Shown here piece after piece: positions 31,856 to 44,918 of a DNA stretch of 64,000 nt. A program made the translations under genes and the position numbers. This DNA is from Amaurobius ferox (Eukaryota; Arthropoda; Arachnida; Araneae; Amaurobiidae). The stretch is from assembly GCA_951213105.1 (NCBI GenBank), contig OX578139.1, forward strand, positions 70,722,754 to 70,786,753, given 5' to 3'. The notes beneath the pieces are model-generated. The model saw only the letters and a list, made by a program, of their open reading frames with translations. It made no database searches and was not told the origin of the DNA. The first letter of the stretch is position 1. The number at the start of each line of letters is the position of its first letter.

Positions 31856-32720
31856 ACGCTTTCAACATAGTTGAAAAGTGTTTACACCTTTGGTCTGTCT
31901 GTCTGTCCGTTCGCACTCATAACTGCCGTAAAAGTGACTTTATCATAATGAAATTGTAGTATGTTGTTGAGACGGTTTCTGGGACATATGGGAATGAAAA
32001 TGAATAATATTACCCAATTAATTTCTGATTTAACCCAGGTTGAAAATATAAAATACATTAAACACTATGGGACTTAATTTTTTAAGCATTTTTTAAGCAA
32101 AGTTAAAATTAGCAAATTGCTTTAAAAATTTTAGGAAACATTCAAATTATCACATAAAATGTATAAAAATATTTTTAGCAAAATATGTTGGATAGTTTTT
32201 TTAAATAAAAATTGAAATAATAATTACACTCATAATATATGAAGAGATCACATGAATTATTTCAAAATAAAATATGGCATTCAATTTTTTCAGCTGTGTA
32301 AAAATCGGGATGTTTAATTTAAATTAAGTGTTGCATTCGTCACAAAACCGCTTTACTTCCGCATATTATCTGAGTGTCTAAATTCTGTGTCAATGCAATT
32401 ACGATAATTTTTTATTTCAAATGATTACCAAACTTTGATTATTCATACAACGAAACCTAATTTCAGCCCATGCAGAATGTGAACAAGCCAAGAGATTGTA
32501 AGGTAAGTTGTATAAGAATTGCTGAAATTTTTCACGCAAAATAATTGAGCCTTGGAGTCTGGAATATAAGTGATATGAATGAAAAATTTATCGATTTTAC
32601 ATAGAAAGCTATACAATTTATATTTCGATGATTTCATTTGAATATAGTTTGAATTCGATGAAGTTTTTCGGTGAAGTTTTAGGTTTTCAAGTATAATAAA
32701 TTACTGTAGTACTGTGATAA
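31856..32720 (+). mobile_element. HINE-C copy, 3'-truncated
   Basis: Decayed 5' hairpin ('aacatagttgaaaagtgttt'), a short TCTG run (31896-31909), then the full family body to 'ttactgtagtactgtgataa', where a (TA)n tract replaces the 3' end. Confidence 0.8.

Positions 32721-32723
<3 letters not shown>

Positions 32724-32766
<43 letters not shown>
32724..32766. repeat. (TA)n tract
   Basis: Perfect TA dinucleotide run at the broken 3' edge of a HINE-C copy. Confidence 0.95.
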
Positions 32767-32771
<5 letters not shown>

Positions 32772-33271
32772 TACAAATGTAAAGCTAACTGTAATAGCCG
32801 CTTGAAAAATTATTTCTCTTACGTATAAAATGCAAACATGGCGCTAAGCTGCCCTTGTACACATTTACCAATATATTTACCAAAAGGAATACCAAATGTT
32901 GTCTCACGTGAATTGGGTTCGGATATTGGTGAGGTTGACTTCTGGTTGGAGTTTTGTACATCGGACATTTTTGGTAAGATTAGTTTCTGAATTTTGTAGA
33001 GACGGGTTAAGGGGTAGTTTCTTTTGTTAAAGCATAGAGAAATTGAACTGGTTTTTCGTGTATCTTTCAATTTGAATATTTGTATTTTTGCTGTTCGGTA
33101 TTGATGGTATTAAAGCCATTCCATGTATAAGTATCGGCTTCCGGGAGTGTCGCCATGGCATAAAGCATTTGCTCAACCGGAGAGTGGGGGTCACAACTCC
33201 CCCCGGCCACTTGTGATACTTTTCGTCTTTCGCATTCTTCTATTGCTTTTCAGTTTTTAGGTATTCCTTTT

Positions 33272-33276
<5 letters not shown>
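32767..33276. other. Segment bounded by short inverted repeats
   Basis: TTTACCAAAAGGAATACC at about 32877-32894 is matched in inverse by GGTATTCCTTTTGGTAAA at 33261-33278. Between them is a less AT-rich patch (33140-33220) with short runs of G and C. The minus-strand open frame 32819-33070 (83 codons) spans the left repeat and shows no domain. It may be a small DNA element, but there is no firm support. Confidence 0.4.

Positions 33277-33307
<31 letters not shown>
33277..33307. repeat. (TA)n tract, left flank of a Tc1 element
   Basis: Perfect TA run. A second TA run flanks the other end of the element (35489-35548), so the transposon entered a TA microsatellite. Confidence 0.95.
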
Positions 33308-33310
<3 letters not shown>

Positions 33311-33543
33311 TCATGTCCAAATGTTAAGTATAGTTGCTGTTTATGTGAAAATTTCAGGATATCTACATCGGAATGGAAGAAAACGCGGTATGCGGGTGTA
33401 ATAGGGTTATAGAAGAAGAAAACAATGCAAAACAAGGATAATAACGACTTTTATTATCCAAAGAAAAGGGTTGAAAGAAGAGGGTCACAATACGAGTGTC
33501 AACCTCAGTAAGCAGAATGATTAAAATAATGTGATGCTGCAGT

Positions 33544-34658
33544 TTAATACAGTGTGTGGGGACCTGGAGTACCCACGCATGCTGCACAACGATTTTCCAT
33601 ACTGTCGATGAGGTTTTGGATGAGTTGTGTGCGCAAAGAGTTCCAAACCTCACGGAGAGCAGTTTTTAATCCCGGAACGGAGCTTGGTGGGTAGCGGAGG
33701 ACAGCAAGATGTCTCTCGAGCATATCCCACACATGCTTTATTGGATTCAGATCGTGAGAGTTTACAGGCCACTGCATGTGTTGGACATCTTCAGTTTGAA
33801 AGAAGTCGTCGACCAAGGTCACACGGTGACGAGGCGCGTTATAATATGAAATGAAATATATGAATATGAAATGAACGTTATAGATGAATATGAAATCAGG
33901 ACTTACAGCACCTCGAAACAATCGAACGGCAGGCTCAAGGACTTTGTCTCTGTATCTTTGACCGGTAACCGACCCCGTGTCAAAGATGTGGAAATCTGTG
34001 TGGCCGGCCATCACGATGCCTGCCCAGACCATGACTCCCCCAAACGGAAACCGATGTCTTTCCGTGATGTTTCCCGTCTGAAAACGCGTTCCACGTTCTC
34101 TCCAGATTGCAGTACGACGAGAATCAGTGTGCAGGCTAAACGTGGACTCGTCACTGAACCCCACTGTTGTTCACTCCACTGTCGATGTTCCAAACTCCAC
34201 TGTAAACGCGCGAATTTCTGTGCAGACGTTAAGGGGATACAGACTGCTGGTCGTCTGGCATAGAGACTAACGTATCTGAGTCTCCTGTAAACAGTTTGGC
34301 TCGAAACAGTGACTCCTGTGGCGGCTGTTATGGCTGAACCCAGTTGTCTGGTAGAACGGTTCCTCTGACGTATCGCAGTTATCACCAAATATCGGCCTTG
34401 CCGAGCGGTTGTTACCCTTGGTCGACCTGGTACTTGAGTTGCTGAGTAACATCTTCAGTGGTTTGGAACCTCTGCCACAGTCTGGAGATCACGGACTGAA
34501 GCACATTCAGATTTCGAGACGCTTTGGTTTGGGATCGACCAGATTCCAGCATTCCAATAATTCGTCCCTTCAAAAACATGTCCAGTTGACATCTTTCGTC
34601 CGTTTTGATTGTTAACTACGCTCCGTACCACAGAAATTGCGAAATTCTGCTTCAACTG
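33544..34658 (-). pseudogene. Tc1-like transposase, catalytically dead
   Basis: Minus strand, N to C: paired-type helix-turn-helix (KGRIIGMLESGRSQ-like, SRNLNV, SRLWQRF), GRPRVTT linker, second HTH (RQLGSAI, VSSQTVYRRL), then the DDE core. The first catalytic Asp is kept in FSDESTFSLH. The second is lost: a small in-frame duplication gives YNVHFIF and SYYNAPRH where the family has DDNAPRH. The third residue is Lys in LNPIKHVWD instead of Glu. A frameshift lies between the HTH part and the core near 34150, and another near the N-terminus. The C-terminal frame of 206 codons is otherwise long and clean, so inactivation is fairly recent. Confidence 0.88.
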
Positions 34659-34841
34659 GCCATGACGCTCGAGGCCGTTTTATACTCGTTCCAACGTGCG
34701 CAGGTGCTTTGCGCATGTCGACGTCGACTGAACTGTTTTGTATATGCATAATGATTTACCTTCATCCCACGATTCTTCACAACTGATTGTGAACCATTGT
34801 ATCCATATTAACTCCGAATTTTTTGCATTTTACGAATGATA

Positions 34842-35260
34842 CAGACGTTAAGGGGATGCAATCTGCTGGTCGGCTGGCATAAAGATCAACGTGTCTGAGT
34901 CTTCTGTAAACAGTTTGTTTCGAAACAGTGACTCCTGTGGCGACTGTTATGGCTGAACCCAGTTGTCTGGCAGAACGGTTCCTCTGACGTCGCGCAGTTA
35001 TCACCAATTATCGGTCTTGCCGAGCGGTTGTAACCCTTGGTCGACCTGGTACTGGTCGTCGGGTAAGTATCTCTAGCGTTTGAAACCTCTGCCACACTCT
35101 GGATATCACACACTGAGGCACATTCAGAATTCGAGACGCTCCGGGTTGGGATTGATCGGATTTCAGCATTCCAATAAAAATTCCCTTCAAAAACATGTCC
35201 AGTTGGCATCTTTGTGACATCCTTCGTCCCTCTTGATTGTTAAAAGCGCTCCGTACCACA
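34842..35260 (-). pseudogene. Duplicated transposase N-terminal fragment
   Basis: The second copy of the N-terminal HTH region: GMLKSDQSQPGASRILNV, SRVWQRFQT, PGRPRVTTARQDR, RQLGSAITVATGV and QTVYRRLRHVDLYA. It ends at the duplication junction and has no DDE core. Its HTH residues differ from those of the first copy, so the two may derive from different elements rather than a recent duplication. Confidence 0.82.
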
Positions 35261-35487
35261 GCAATTGAGAAATTCTGCCTCGACTGGCCATACCGCTCGA
35301 GGTCGATTTATACTCGTTCCGATGTGCGCAGGTGCTTTGCGCATGTCGACATCGACTGAACTGTTTTGCATATCCACAATGATTTACCTTCTCCCCACGA
35401 TTCTCCACAACTGATTGTGAACCATTCTATCCATATTAACTCCGAATTTTTCACATTTTACGAATTATGCGAAGCTTTTGGACATGA

Positions 35488-35488
<1 letters not shown>

Positions 35489-35548
<60 letters not shown>
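35489..35548. repeat. (TA)n tract, right flank of the Tc1 element
   Basis: Perfect TA run of about 60 bp continuing the microsatellite that the element split. Confidence 0.95.
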
Positions 35549-35550
<2 letters not shown>

Positions 35551-36493
35551 TAAATAGAGTTGTCCCAAAAGTGTTAAATAAACTTCAAGGATAGGACAGG
35601 GATACAAAAACAAGCTCCAAAACATAAATTTTTATGATAATCCAAAGAAATTATAGATATAAATTGTGACAACCAGTTAAATTTAAATATTAAACTGTTA
35701 AAAATTAGCAAACAGAAAAAGAGTGAACTAATTACTAATAAGCTATAAATAGAGAAAAGTAATACGTGCAAGTAAGCGTCATGATTTAATACTTCGTAAA
35801 TATTAAAAGGCGTTACAAAATGAAACATGGTAAAGTAAATAAAAATCAATGAATAAATAACAAATAAAAATGATCAGAATTCGAAAATAGAAGTAATCAT
35901 GCCTATGAAAGAGGAAAAGCACCAGGCTTAATAGATGCTGATATAGAATAGATTTTTCATCAAGGTTGAGTATCTATCAAGGTTGAGATAGTAATTAAGT
36001 ATATACTCCAGTTACTCAACAGATAAGTATAAAAAATGAAAAATAATAAAGAAATATTATAATTACCAAAGAGAAAAAACATCGTGCTACGATGGACAAC
36101 ATGCTGATGGGAAATAGCAATGTAGCTGTTGCCACTCGTAAGAGACAAAATTCAGTCTTGCCAAACGCAATAGTTTAAAAACAGTGTTGCCATTCAGAAG
36201 AAAAAGTAGAAAAAACTACCAAAAAGACAATTAGTTTAATGAATTGGGAAGCAACTAAAAGTGTAAAATGATATGTGAAATTAAAATAAATGCAAGATAA
36301 TGATTAAGCCATACATAGATAATAAGGAGAAAGAATTTAAAAAATCTCAGCTAACCTAAACCTTTTCACTACACCATTAACTAAATATACAGGATAATTA
36401 TATAAATTAGTAGTGGTTTTAAGGTTATTAATGTGCAATTTATGATAATTTTTATCAAATAATTTAAAAATTCTGAAAAGTTGATGTAGAATA

Positions 36494-36497
<4 letters not shown>
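35549..36497. other. AT-rich spacer between two (TA)n tracts
   Basis: No gene recognised. The minus-strand open frame 35574-35849 (91 codons) is hydrophobic, without a domain I know. 'tcaaggttgagtatctatca' at 35960 shows a short direct duplication. Confidence 0.4.

Positions 36498-36567
<70 letters not shown>
36498..36567. repeat. (TA)n tract
   Basis: Perfect TA run of about 70 bp; the Tyr-Ile open frames across it are artefacts. Confidence 0.95.
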
Positions 36568-36569
<2 letters not shown>

Positions 36570-37214
36570 CTTAGATTTAACTCTATCTCTTGATAATGAA
36601 TATTCATTTTTGTCAAACATTTTTGACAAAAGAAAAAGTTTTCCATTTAAATTTCACAAGATAATCACTTTTAACTCATGTATGAGTAAACAGGTATACA
36701 AAAATATTTTAATAAATCAATTTCATAGAATTTTTGGTTATGTGAAAATACACAATACAGTAACCATCTACCAGATTTATTTCAATACTGTAAGGCTGAA
36801 TTATATACTGTTAGATTTGTTAAATATCACTTTAGAAATTTTGAATTCTATTTAAAATATTTTATTTATTGTTTTAGTCAAATTTGAAATTGCTATTGTA
36901 TACTTTAAACATTAAAATATTCTTTGAGATTTTATTGTCATAGTAATAAGTTTTGGATACATATTATATAATTGTTAATAATTACTTAGTATATATCGTA
37001 AACATATTTTTCTTTATATCTCTAATTTTTGGGATTGAAACATATAATTTGTATGGCCCATTGGTTGAATATTCAGGAGTATTTCCTATAATTCACAACA
37101 GATGGCGCTCTCTAGTGCTCTTTCCTAATACTTTATTTAGAGCAACGAAATATGTGTCCGGTATAATGGTGATGAAAGGTATGATTTTAATTCTATCTGA
37201 ATCTTTGTGGATTG
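36568..37214. other. AT-rich spacer
   Basis: No recognisable gene. Open frames at 36610-36855 and 36953-37222 show no domain. Confidence 0.35.
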
Positions 37215-37690
37215 TTGGTTAGATTATTTATTTGTCTGCTTTATGCACTTTCATCATATTCTTTCCAATTTCCTTTTATTATTTTTGTTATTTTCATTTA
37301 TGTTACTGTCTGGAAATGTGTCGGATCTTTTGACGATGTTTGTATCGTTGAGCGAAACACATTTGGAACCTCTGTGGATGTAAAGATCCTTGAAAAGCTG
37401 GATCTACAGAGGTTATATCCAATTTCATATTTTCGGATCGCATCTTTTCTCTTATTTTTTGTCATTTTAATATATTGAGCCTCCAGATTTTGTTAATCCT
37501 TTGATGTTTGAACTTGATTTTTATGCATCGCTCTTGAATGGTGATAAATTCATGTGTATTACTGAAATTTAAAATTAAGATCATTTTGTCTTATATTGTT
37601 TTCCTTTAGTCTGATATTTCCTTTCATATCCTCTTTACTTAATTTTCCTCCGTATTGTTTTTGAATCAGGGTATGACACTGATCATTTTT
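37215..37690 (-). pseudogene. Possible decayed coding segment, unidentified
   Basis: On the minus strand, consecutive frames read like real protein rather than AT noise: LIQKQYGGKLSKEDMKGNIR, RLKENNIRQNDLNFKFQ, THEFITIQERCIKIKFKHQR, then ITSVDPAFQGSLHPQRFQMC and FAQRYKHRQKIRH. Stops and a frame change separate them. I do not recognise the family. The position beside a 163-bp (TA)n tract, like the reverse-transcriptase relic at 53.2-53.5 kb, would fit a retroelement piece. The plus-strand open frame 37212-37478 looks less convincing. Confidence 0.3.
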
Positions 37691-37738
37691 TAAATTAGTC
37701 TTATTATTTTTATTTTATTTTTATTTTTAATTTTATCT

Positions 37739-39196
<1,458 letters not shown>

Positions 39197-39198
39197 TA

Positions 39199-40111
39199 CA
39201 GAGTATCCCAAAAACATTGACCTCGGCTTTTACTCCTTAAATATTGATCCTAGACATATATAATAAATTATAAAGTTGCGTAAAAAAAGGTACATAATTT
39301 TATGAAATCGATTAACATTTTCAAGGGAATTAAATTTTAAGAAATGCAAAATTTAAATGTTTATACAGCCCCCTTACAAAGACATTTCCAATGAGTATAA
39401 TGTGTCCCATACTCTAATAAGGTGATGTACAAAATTTCAGCATTTTATCATAAAAAGTCCCAGAGATATGAAAAGATAAAAATGCTGACTTAAACCACTT
39501 TTCGATGCATCGACACGGTTTCTTAGAGGGGAAAAATCATGTCAGCAGATCACGTTTCAGGGGTCATACACAAATTACGAAAGAAAACAATGATTACATA
39601 AATAAATAATAATTTTGCGATTTATTGGTACAAAAGTATCTACACTGTGTAGATATAATAACTTTACGCAAAGATTAGAAAGCTTATTCAAAATGTTTTC
39701 CATCCATGCCAAAAATCCATTAAAGATAAGAGGCAGATATTATTTGCCTATGATGCATTTCTGCGTTGCGTCACCTGCACTCTTGCTGTAAACATTTACA
39801 TTTGAATTTGTGATTAATCCCTCACCAACTTTGTTTAAACGTATCTCTGGGACTTTTTATGATTAAACGATGAAATTTTGTACCTCACCTTATTAGTGTA
39901 TAGGGCACATGTTACTCATTGGAAATATTTTTGTACGGGGGGGCGTATAAAAATTTAAATTTTGTATTTCTTTAAATTTAATCCCCTGAAAATTTTTATC
40001 TATTTCATAAAATTATGAACCTTTTTTTACGCAACTTTGTAATTTATTATATATGTCTAAGACCAATATTTAACTAATAAAAGTCGAGGTCAATGTTTTT
40101 GGGATACCCTG
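39199..40111. mobile_element. Fold-back DNA element with ~271-bp terminal inverted repeats
   Basis: Ends CAGAGTATCCCAAAAACATT (39199) and, inverted, AATGTTTTTGGGATACCCTG (40111), each next to TA (39197-39198, 40112-40113). Left arm 39199-39469 and right arm 39841-40111 match along their whole length, including 'cattgacctcg', 'aaattataaagttgcgtaaa' and 'ataaaaagtcccagagata'. The 370-bp centre shows no transposase frame; it may be remnants of the autonomous element. Total 913 bp. TA target and long arms fit a Tc1/mariner-type MITE. Confidence 0.88.
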
Positions 40112-40113
40112 TA

Positions 40114-40137
40114 AATATATACATACATACATACATA

Positions 40138-40177
<40 letters not shown>

Positions 40178-41187
40178 AAATGAAAGTGCAAAATAATTTA
40201 TTATGAAATTAACTATTTATAGTATTATGACAACAGCAGTGTATGTATTTAATTTTATAAAAATGTACTTAATTGATTTAAATAAGATTTAAGTACATCC
40301 ATTGTAGACTGACACACATAAAAGTTACTAAATATAACGTTCCTTTTCATCTGACTAATGTGCTTATATTACACGTTAATATTATTTAAAAATATTTACA
40401 GTTTTCGCGTTAGGGGTAAAGTATATCTGGTAAAAATTTTAACTTTTTCATTAATAGCAATGTAAGGCTGTTGATTAAATATAGAAACCTGAATAGAGAA
40501 AAAATATAAAAGTTTTTGTATTTCAGTTTTAAGCATTTTTTCTATTATTATTATTATTATTATTATTGCTAGTTTTTGAACAATGTTTATTTTCTATGAT
40601 GTACTGACTGCTCTGTCTCAACTAAAAAAAAATTACTCGCGATGTACCTTAATTTTTTAGTCTATGTAAGATACAGTTTGAATCATTGTTACATTTATTG
40701 CATTTGATTGTAATATTTTTATGAATGTATTTTTATATTAAAAAAAAATACTCAAATTGATGGAGTTTCTCGAAACGACAATTCATATTAATTGCCTCTG
40801 GAAGTTGTTTTCAATTCCGAAATTGCATTCCGAATCCACTTCCGATAAATACATGAAAAAAAAAACACGGAAAACGCAATCAAGAAATTTCAACTGCGAC
40901 AAAGATGTTTCAAATATAAAAAAATAGGCACTGAGGGTAAATTAAAAGTAATTTCAGTTAAAAAAATATGAAATTGTGGCGTTCATTGTAAAAGTATCCT
41001 ATAGCATATTTCATCCAAACTAATGTGTTTTTTTCTGAATCTTGCGTTTGAAAATCTAATGCATTTTTGTAACTGCAATTTTTTACTGTATATGTTAAAA
41101 TTGTGTTCGGATGCAAAATATCAAATTCAGATAAAATGATTTGTCGATTTTGTATTATTAAATTTACGGAAAAGGGTAACGTAAGTA
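40114..41187. other. Spacer with microsatellites
   Basis: Tandem TACA/CA repeats at about 40119-40169 directly follow the fold-back element, and an (ATT)n run lies at about 40544-40567. No gene recognised. Confidence 0.45.
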
Positions 41188-41968
41188 AAAAAATCTGATG
41201 TGGGCAGCACATGACTTTCCCTGCAGACTCATATTCACGTTCTCTTTATTTCTTCAATAATTTATTGCATAAAGTTTACTTGCACAAAATAACGCCCATA
41301 ATTATTTAAAATGACACTGAATTTGCACTTTTAATTCAATTTTCGTTCTCAGTTGGTAATTGGATTATTTTTTCAAGGATGGCATACCGAAAATGCGAAA
41401 AAACTAAAATACCTCGAGAACGGCTAGCCCTAGTGTAATGGGGTTGGCCTTATTCTTTTCATCGTTAAAAATTACGCATAAAACAGGCATTTAATTAATA
41501 TATTTGAGCATACGTAGTTTTTATTTTCGATTTTGAAAAAATTGCCATTTCACAGAGGAAGGCTGGTTATGTTTTTCCGAATTCTACCAAAATCTAATCA
41601 GCAGCAGGGTAACACACAAGTGACCAAATTTTGTAAAATTTGATCTTCTAGTTTTTCAGCTAGAGTGGATAAAGGCAATTTTTGTTTCCCAAATCGTACC
41701 AAACACTATTCTGCACTAGGGTCATACACAAGTGACTTACCTACCAAATTTTGTGAAAGTCGGTCCATTAGGTTTTGAGTTAGTAATTGATTGTAACAAC
41801 ATACATTGCACAGACAGACACATAGACACACACACAGACATCAAGCTAAAAATAGTTTTTTCGTATTCTAGAGGTCACGAAAGTGTAAATCCGTTGAAAA
41901 CTCGAGTTGCGATTTTCGGTATTATTTCAATATTTTACCTATACATTAACATGTATTGCAGAGAAAGT
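41188..41968 (-). mobile_element. HINE-B, full-length copy
   Basis: Left end: complement of CAGATTTTTT, the GTGGGCAGCACAT stem-loop and ACTTTCCCTGCAG. Right end: 'catgtattgcagagaaagt', the 5' terminus with one base change in the subterminal repeat. The microsatellite is short (CA-rich, 41813-41839). The body matches 24589-25395 in inverse. Confidence 0.85.
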
Positions 41969-42124
41969 GAAAACGAAGTAGAAAATAAATTGCTCTAAAA
42001 TTAATTTTCAATTATGTTTGGTGTACACCAATGGCAAAGTAATTACCGAATATCTTCTAGGTAACAACATTTCAGATTAATAAGCAGTAAAAATCTAAAT
42101 ACTTTTTAGCGTTTAAAATGCATT

Positions 42125-43400
42125 TATGAAATGAACGGAAATAAACGTATCAGTATCGTCCCAATAGACGTATCGTCCAATAGACGTATCAGTCGCCATC
42201 TTGATCAGAACTATATGGTAGTTGCTGATGACAATAGTAGATCAGCGAATGCACATCTAACCGTCTCAGAGGTTCAGGACGGTCCAGACAGACAACTACT
42301 AGTGAGAATGGTGCAGTCAGGAGAAAAATTACATCCACACCACTGACGTCGCTATGAGACATTCGAAGGCATTTGCCATCCCCCATGTACCCTATATCCA
42401 AGAGTACTATTCGGAGACGGCTGGAAGAAGGTGGAATTAGATGTCACCGCCCAATAAGGCGTCTACTACTAACCCCTGAACTCAGGCAAAGCCGTTTGGA
42501 TTAGTATCGAACTCAGTCAGCCTGGGCAGTGTTCAATTGGAGGCATGTTGTATTTAGCAAATAGTCCTATTTCTCTCTCACTGCTGATGATCGTCGCATA
42601 GGTGTGTGGAGGAGGATTGGCCAGCATTCCGATCCCGCATTTGTTGTCGAGCGGCACACGGCCATCATACGTGGTATGAAAGTCTGGGGAACTATCTCAT
42701 ATATCAGACTATCTCCTCTAGTTGTCATGCAAGCCAATTTTACGGTTCGCTTGTACGTTAATAATATTCTGCTATGCTGTTGACTGTTTTGCCCAATGTC
42801 TCTTTCAGGACTTTTTGGCCTGAGGGGGGGGGGGGGCGATTGAAATTTTTGGGGGTAAGTTTTCTATATAAATATATCTAAATGCTGTCTCACATAAATA
42901 GAAACTAGGTGAATGTATCTTGGGGTGCGATTATCGTCTCCAGGGCCGCTTCGCCCTCCTGGAGGTATGCTTGTAAAAAACATTGGTGTGCCTATGTTGT
43001 CAAGCTTCACTGGCTTCATTTACCAACAGGACGACGCTTGACCACATGCTTCACGACTTTCTCAATAAGGTCTCCAAGTATTTAATACCCCCATAGCTAT
43101 CCAGGTCCTCAGACCAATCACCAATAAAACACGTCTGCGACATGTTGGGACGGCCTCTGCATCCGTATCAAAATAATATTGAATTAGCTGACTAGTTGCA
43201 ACATTTGTGGCATAATCTTCCGCAGAGTGACATAAGCAGCTTAATCGACTCTATGCCGCACCAAATCTTAATACATTAATAACATTCTTACTCCCCAAAT
43301 CTAATCATTTGCATATTTCTTCAAACGATATATATATGTTGAGTTTCACGGCTGTAGCTCAATTTCTTATGGGTGCATATATTATTTTGCAACATAGTGT
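42125..43400 (+). pseudogene. Tc1-like transposase relic, split by an insertion
   Basis: Pieces in order: LTVSEVQDGPDRQ region, SIPRVLFGDGWKKVELDVTA-like HTH end (best frame: TIRRRLEEGGIRCHRPIRRL), LLTPELRQSRL, TADDRRIGVWRR with the first Asp region, RGMKVWGTISY, then after a break FIYQQDDA (second Asp, about 43020-43043) and a C-terminal part ending SSAE.HKQLNRLYAAPN. Many stops. About 42800-42965 interrupts the core with a poly-G run and sequence unrelated to transposase, an insertion of unknown type. Likely ends lie near 42130 and 43400; terminal repeats were not resolved. It is a different Tc1 lineage from those at 22 and 34 kb. Confidence 0.75.
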
Positions 43401-43430
43401 ATTATAGGATGAAGAAAATATGGATATTGA

Positions 43431-44771
43431 AAACAAGAAAGATCAATCATGCTTAAAGCATTGATTATGAAGCACTTTCCAACTTCCATGCAATTTTATT
43501 TAAACAAGTCTAAAATGCAATACATTCCTCGGTAATATTTTGAAACTTATCACAATATTGCATTAATTTATTATATTTGAAAACTTAAAACTTCATCGAA
43601 AAAAATGAACTTCATTCAAATGACGGCATTGAAATATAAATTGCCTGGTTTAAACATCTCTAAAATGCTATACATTCCTCGGTAATAGTTTTAGAATTAT
43701 CATAATACTACGATAATTTATTATATTTGAAAACTTCATCGAAAACAACTGAAATTAATTCAAATGACGTCATAGAAAAAATAACACGCCTGGATCACTC
43801 TATAAAAACAGGATTTCATTCATAGCTTTCCCCCATTCATTTCATTCATCACAATACTATAATAATTTATTTTATTTAAACATTTTGTTTAAGACCATTG
43901 AGCTACAAAAAATTAAACTCTATGCTTGAAACTTCATCGAAAAAAATCGTCCTTCTCTTTATGAAATCAATTAATATTTCATTCATATCAGCCATGCAGA
44001 CTCCATGGACTAAATTATTTTGTGTTAAAAAAATGCATGAATTCTAATACAACTCATTCTATATATATTGCTGTTTACATTTTACATAGGTGAAAAATAG
44101 GCTTAGTTGTGGAAATAATCAAATTTAGATGAGCATTTAAACTCAAATATATTGTCATTGCGTTGTTTCAGTATGTAGATGCGCAGAATTTAAGCAAAAA
44201 TAAAGTAGTTTTAGGACGGATACAACACTCAATATGAATTAAAAAAAACTTTAAAAAAATCACGATTTCGAAACAAGATGGATGCCATATATCATTTTGA
44301 AGTGGGTCATGTGATCGTTTCATATCATGGTCACGTGATCGTTTCATATAAGAGGTGTAATTATTATTTTAATTTTTATTTAAAAAACTACTAAATATAT
44401 TTCGCTGAATTTTTTTTATATATTTTATGGAACAATTTGAATATTATCTAAAATTTTCGAAGCAATTTGTGAATTTTAAATCCGCTTTAAAAATGTTTGA
44501 AAAATTAGGTCCCATAGGGCTCAATGTATTTCATTTTTTCGACCCGGGTTCAATCCAAAACTAATTGGGTAATATTATTCATTTATATTCCCATAGGTTC
44601 TACAGACCGTCTGAACAACATACTAAAATTTCATTTTGATTAAATCATTTTTACGGCAGTTATCGTGCTAACGGACAGACAGACAGACAGAAAGACAGAC
44701 AGACAGACCGACAGACCGACAGACAGAATGAACAAAGTCATAAATACTTTTCAACTTTGTTGTAAAGTGTT
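43431..44771 (-). mobile_element. HINE-C, full-length copy
   Basis: Both ends are present, as in 11118-12447. The TCTG microsatellite (about 44675-44729) includes TCGG variants. Minus-strand 5' end at 44771, 147 bp from the 5' end of the next, oppositely oriented copy. Confidence 0.85.
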
Positions 44772-44918
44772 AAAAAATGGCTTTAATTATTTATGTGAAC
44801 AGGTGGAATGAAAACAGATACTATGAAACCTTAAGCAAAATTCGGTTGAATTGAATTCCTTGTAACCGATCATTGTCTTTTTTTCCCTTCCTTTTAGAAA
44901 TCTCTGGTATAATTTTTT

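Larger units (their letters stand above)
33308..35490 (-). mobile_element. Tc1-like element with internal duplication
   Basis: The termini are CACTCATGTCCAAA (33308) and, inverted, TTTGGACATGAGTA (to 35490), inside a (TA)n tract. At 2.18 kb it is longer than a typical Tc1 element of about 1.6 kb. The reason is a ~620-bp direct repeat: 34223-34840 and 34842-35465 both run from 'cagacgttaagggg' to 'cattttacgaat', about 90% alike by eye. The extra copy repeats the transposase N-terminus and 5' untranslated part. The inner copy has lost its own terminal repeat. Confidence 0.88.

Noticed and set aside
33627..34263. Plus-strand frames of 75 and 130 codons
   Set aside because: They are antisense shadows of the Tc1-like transposase on the minus strand.
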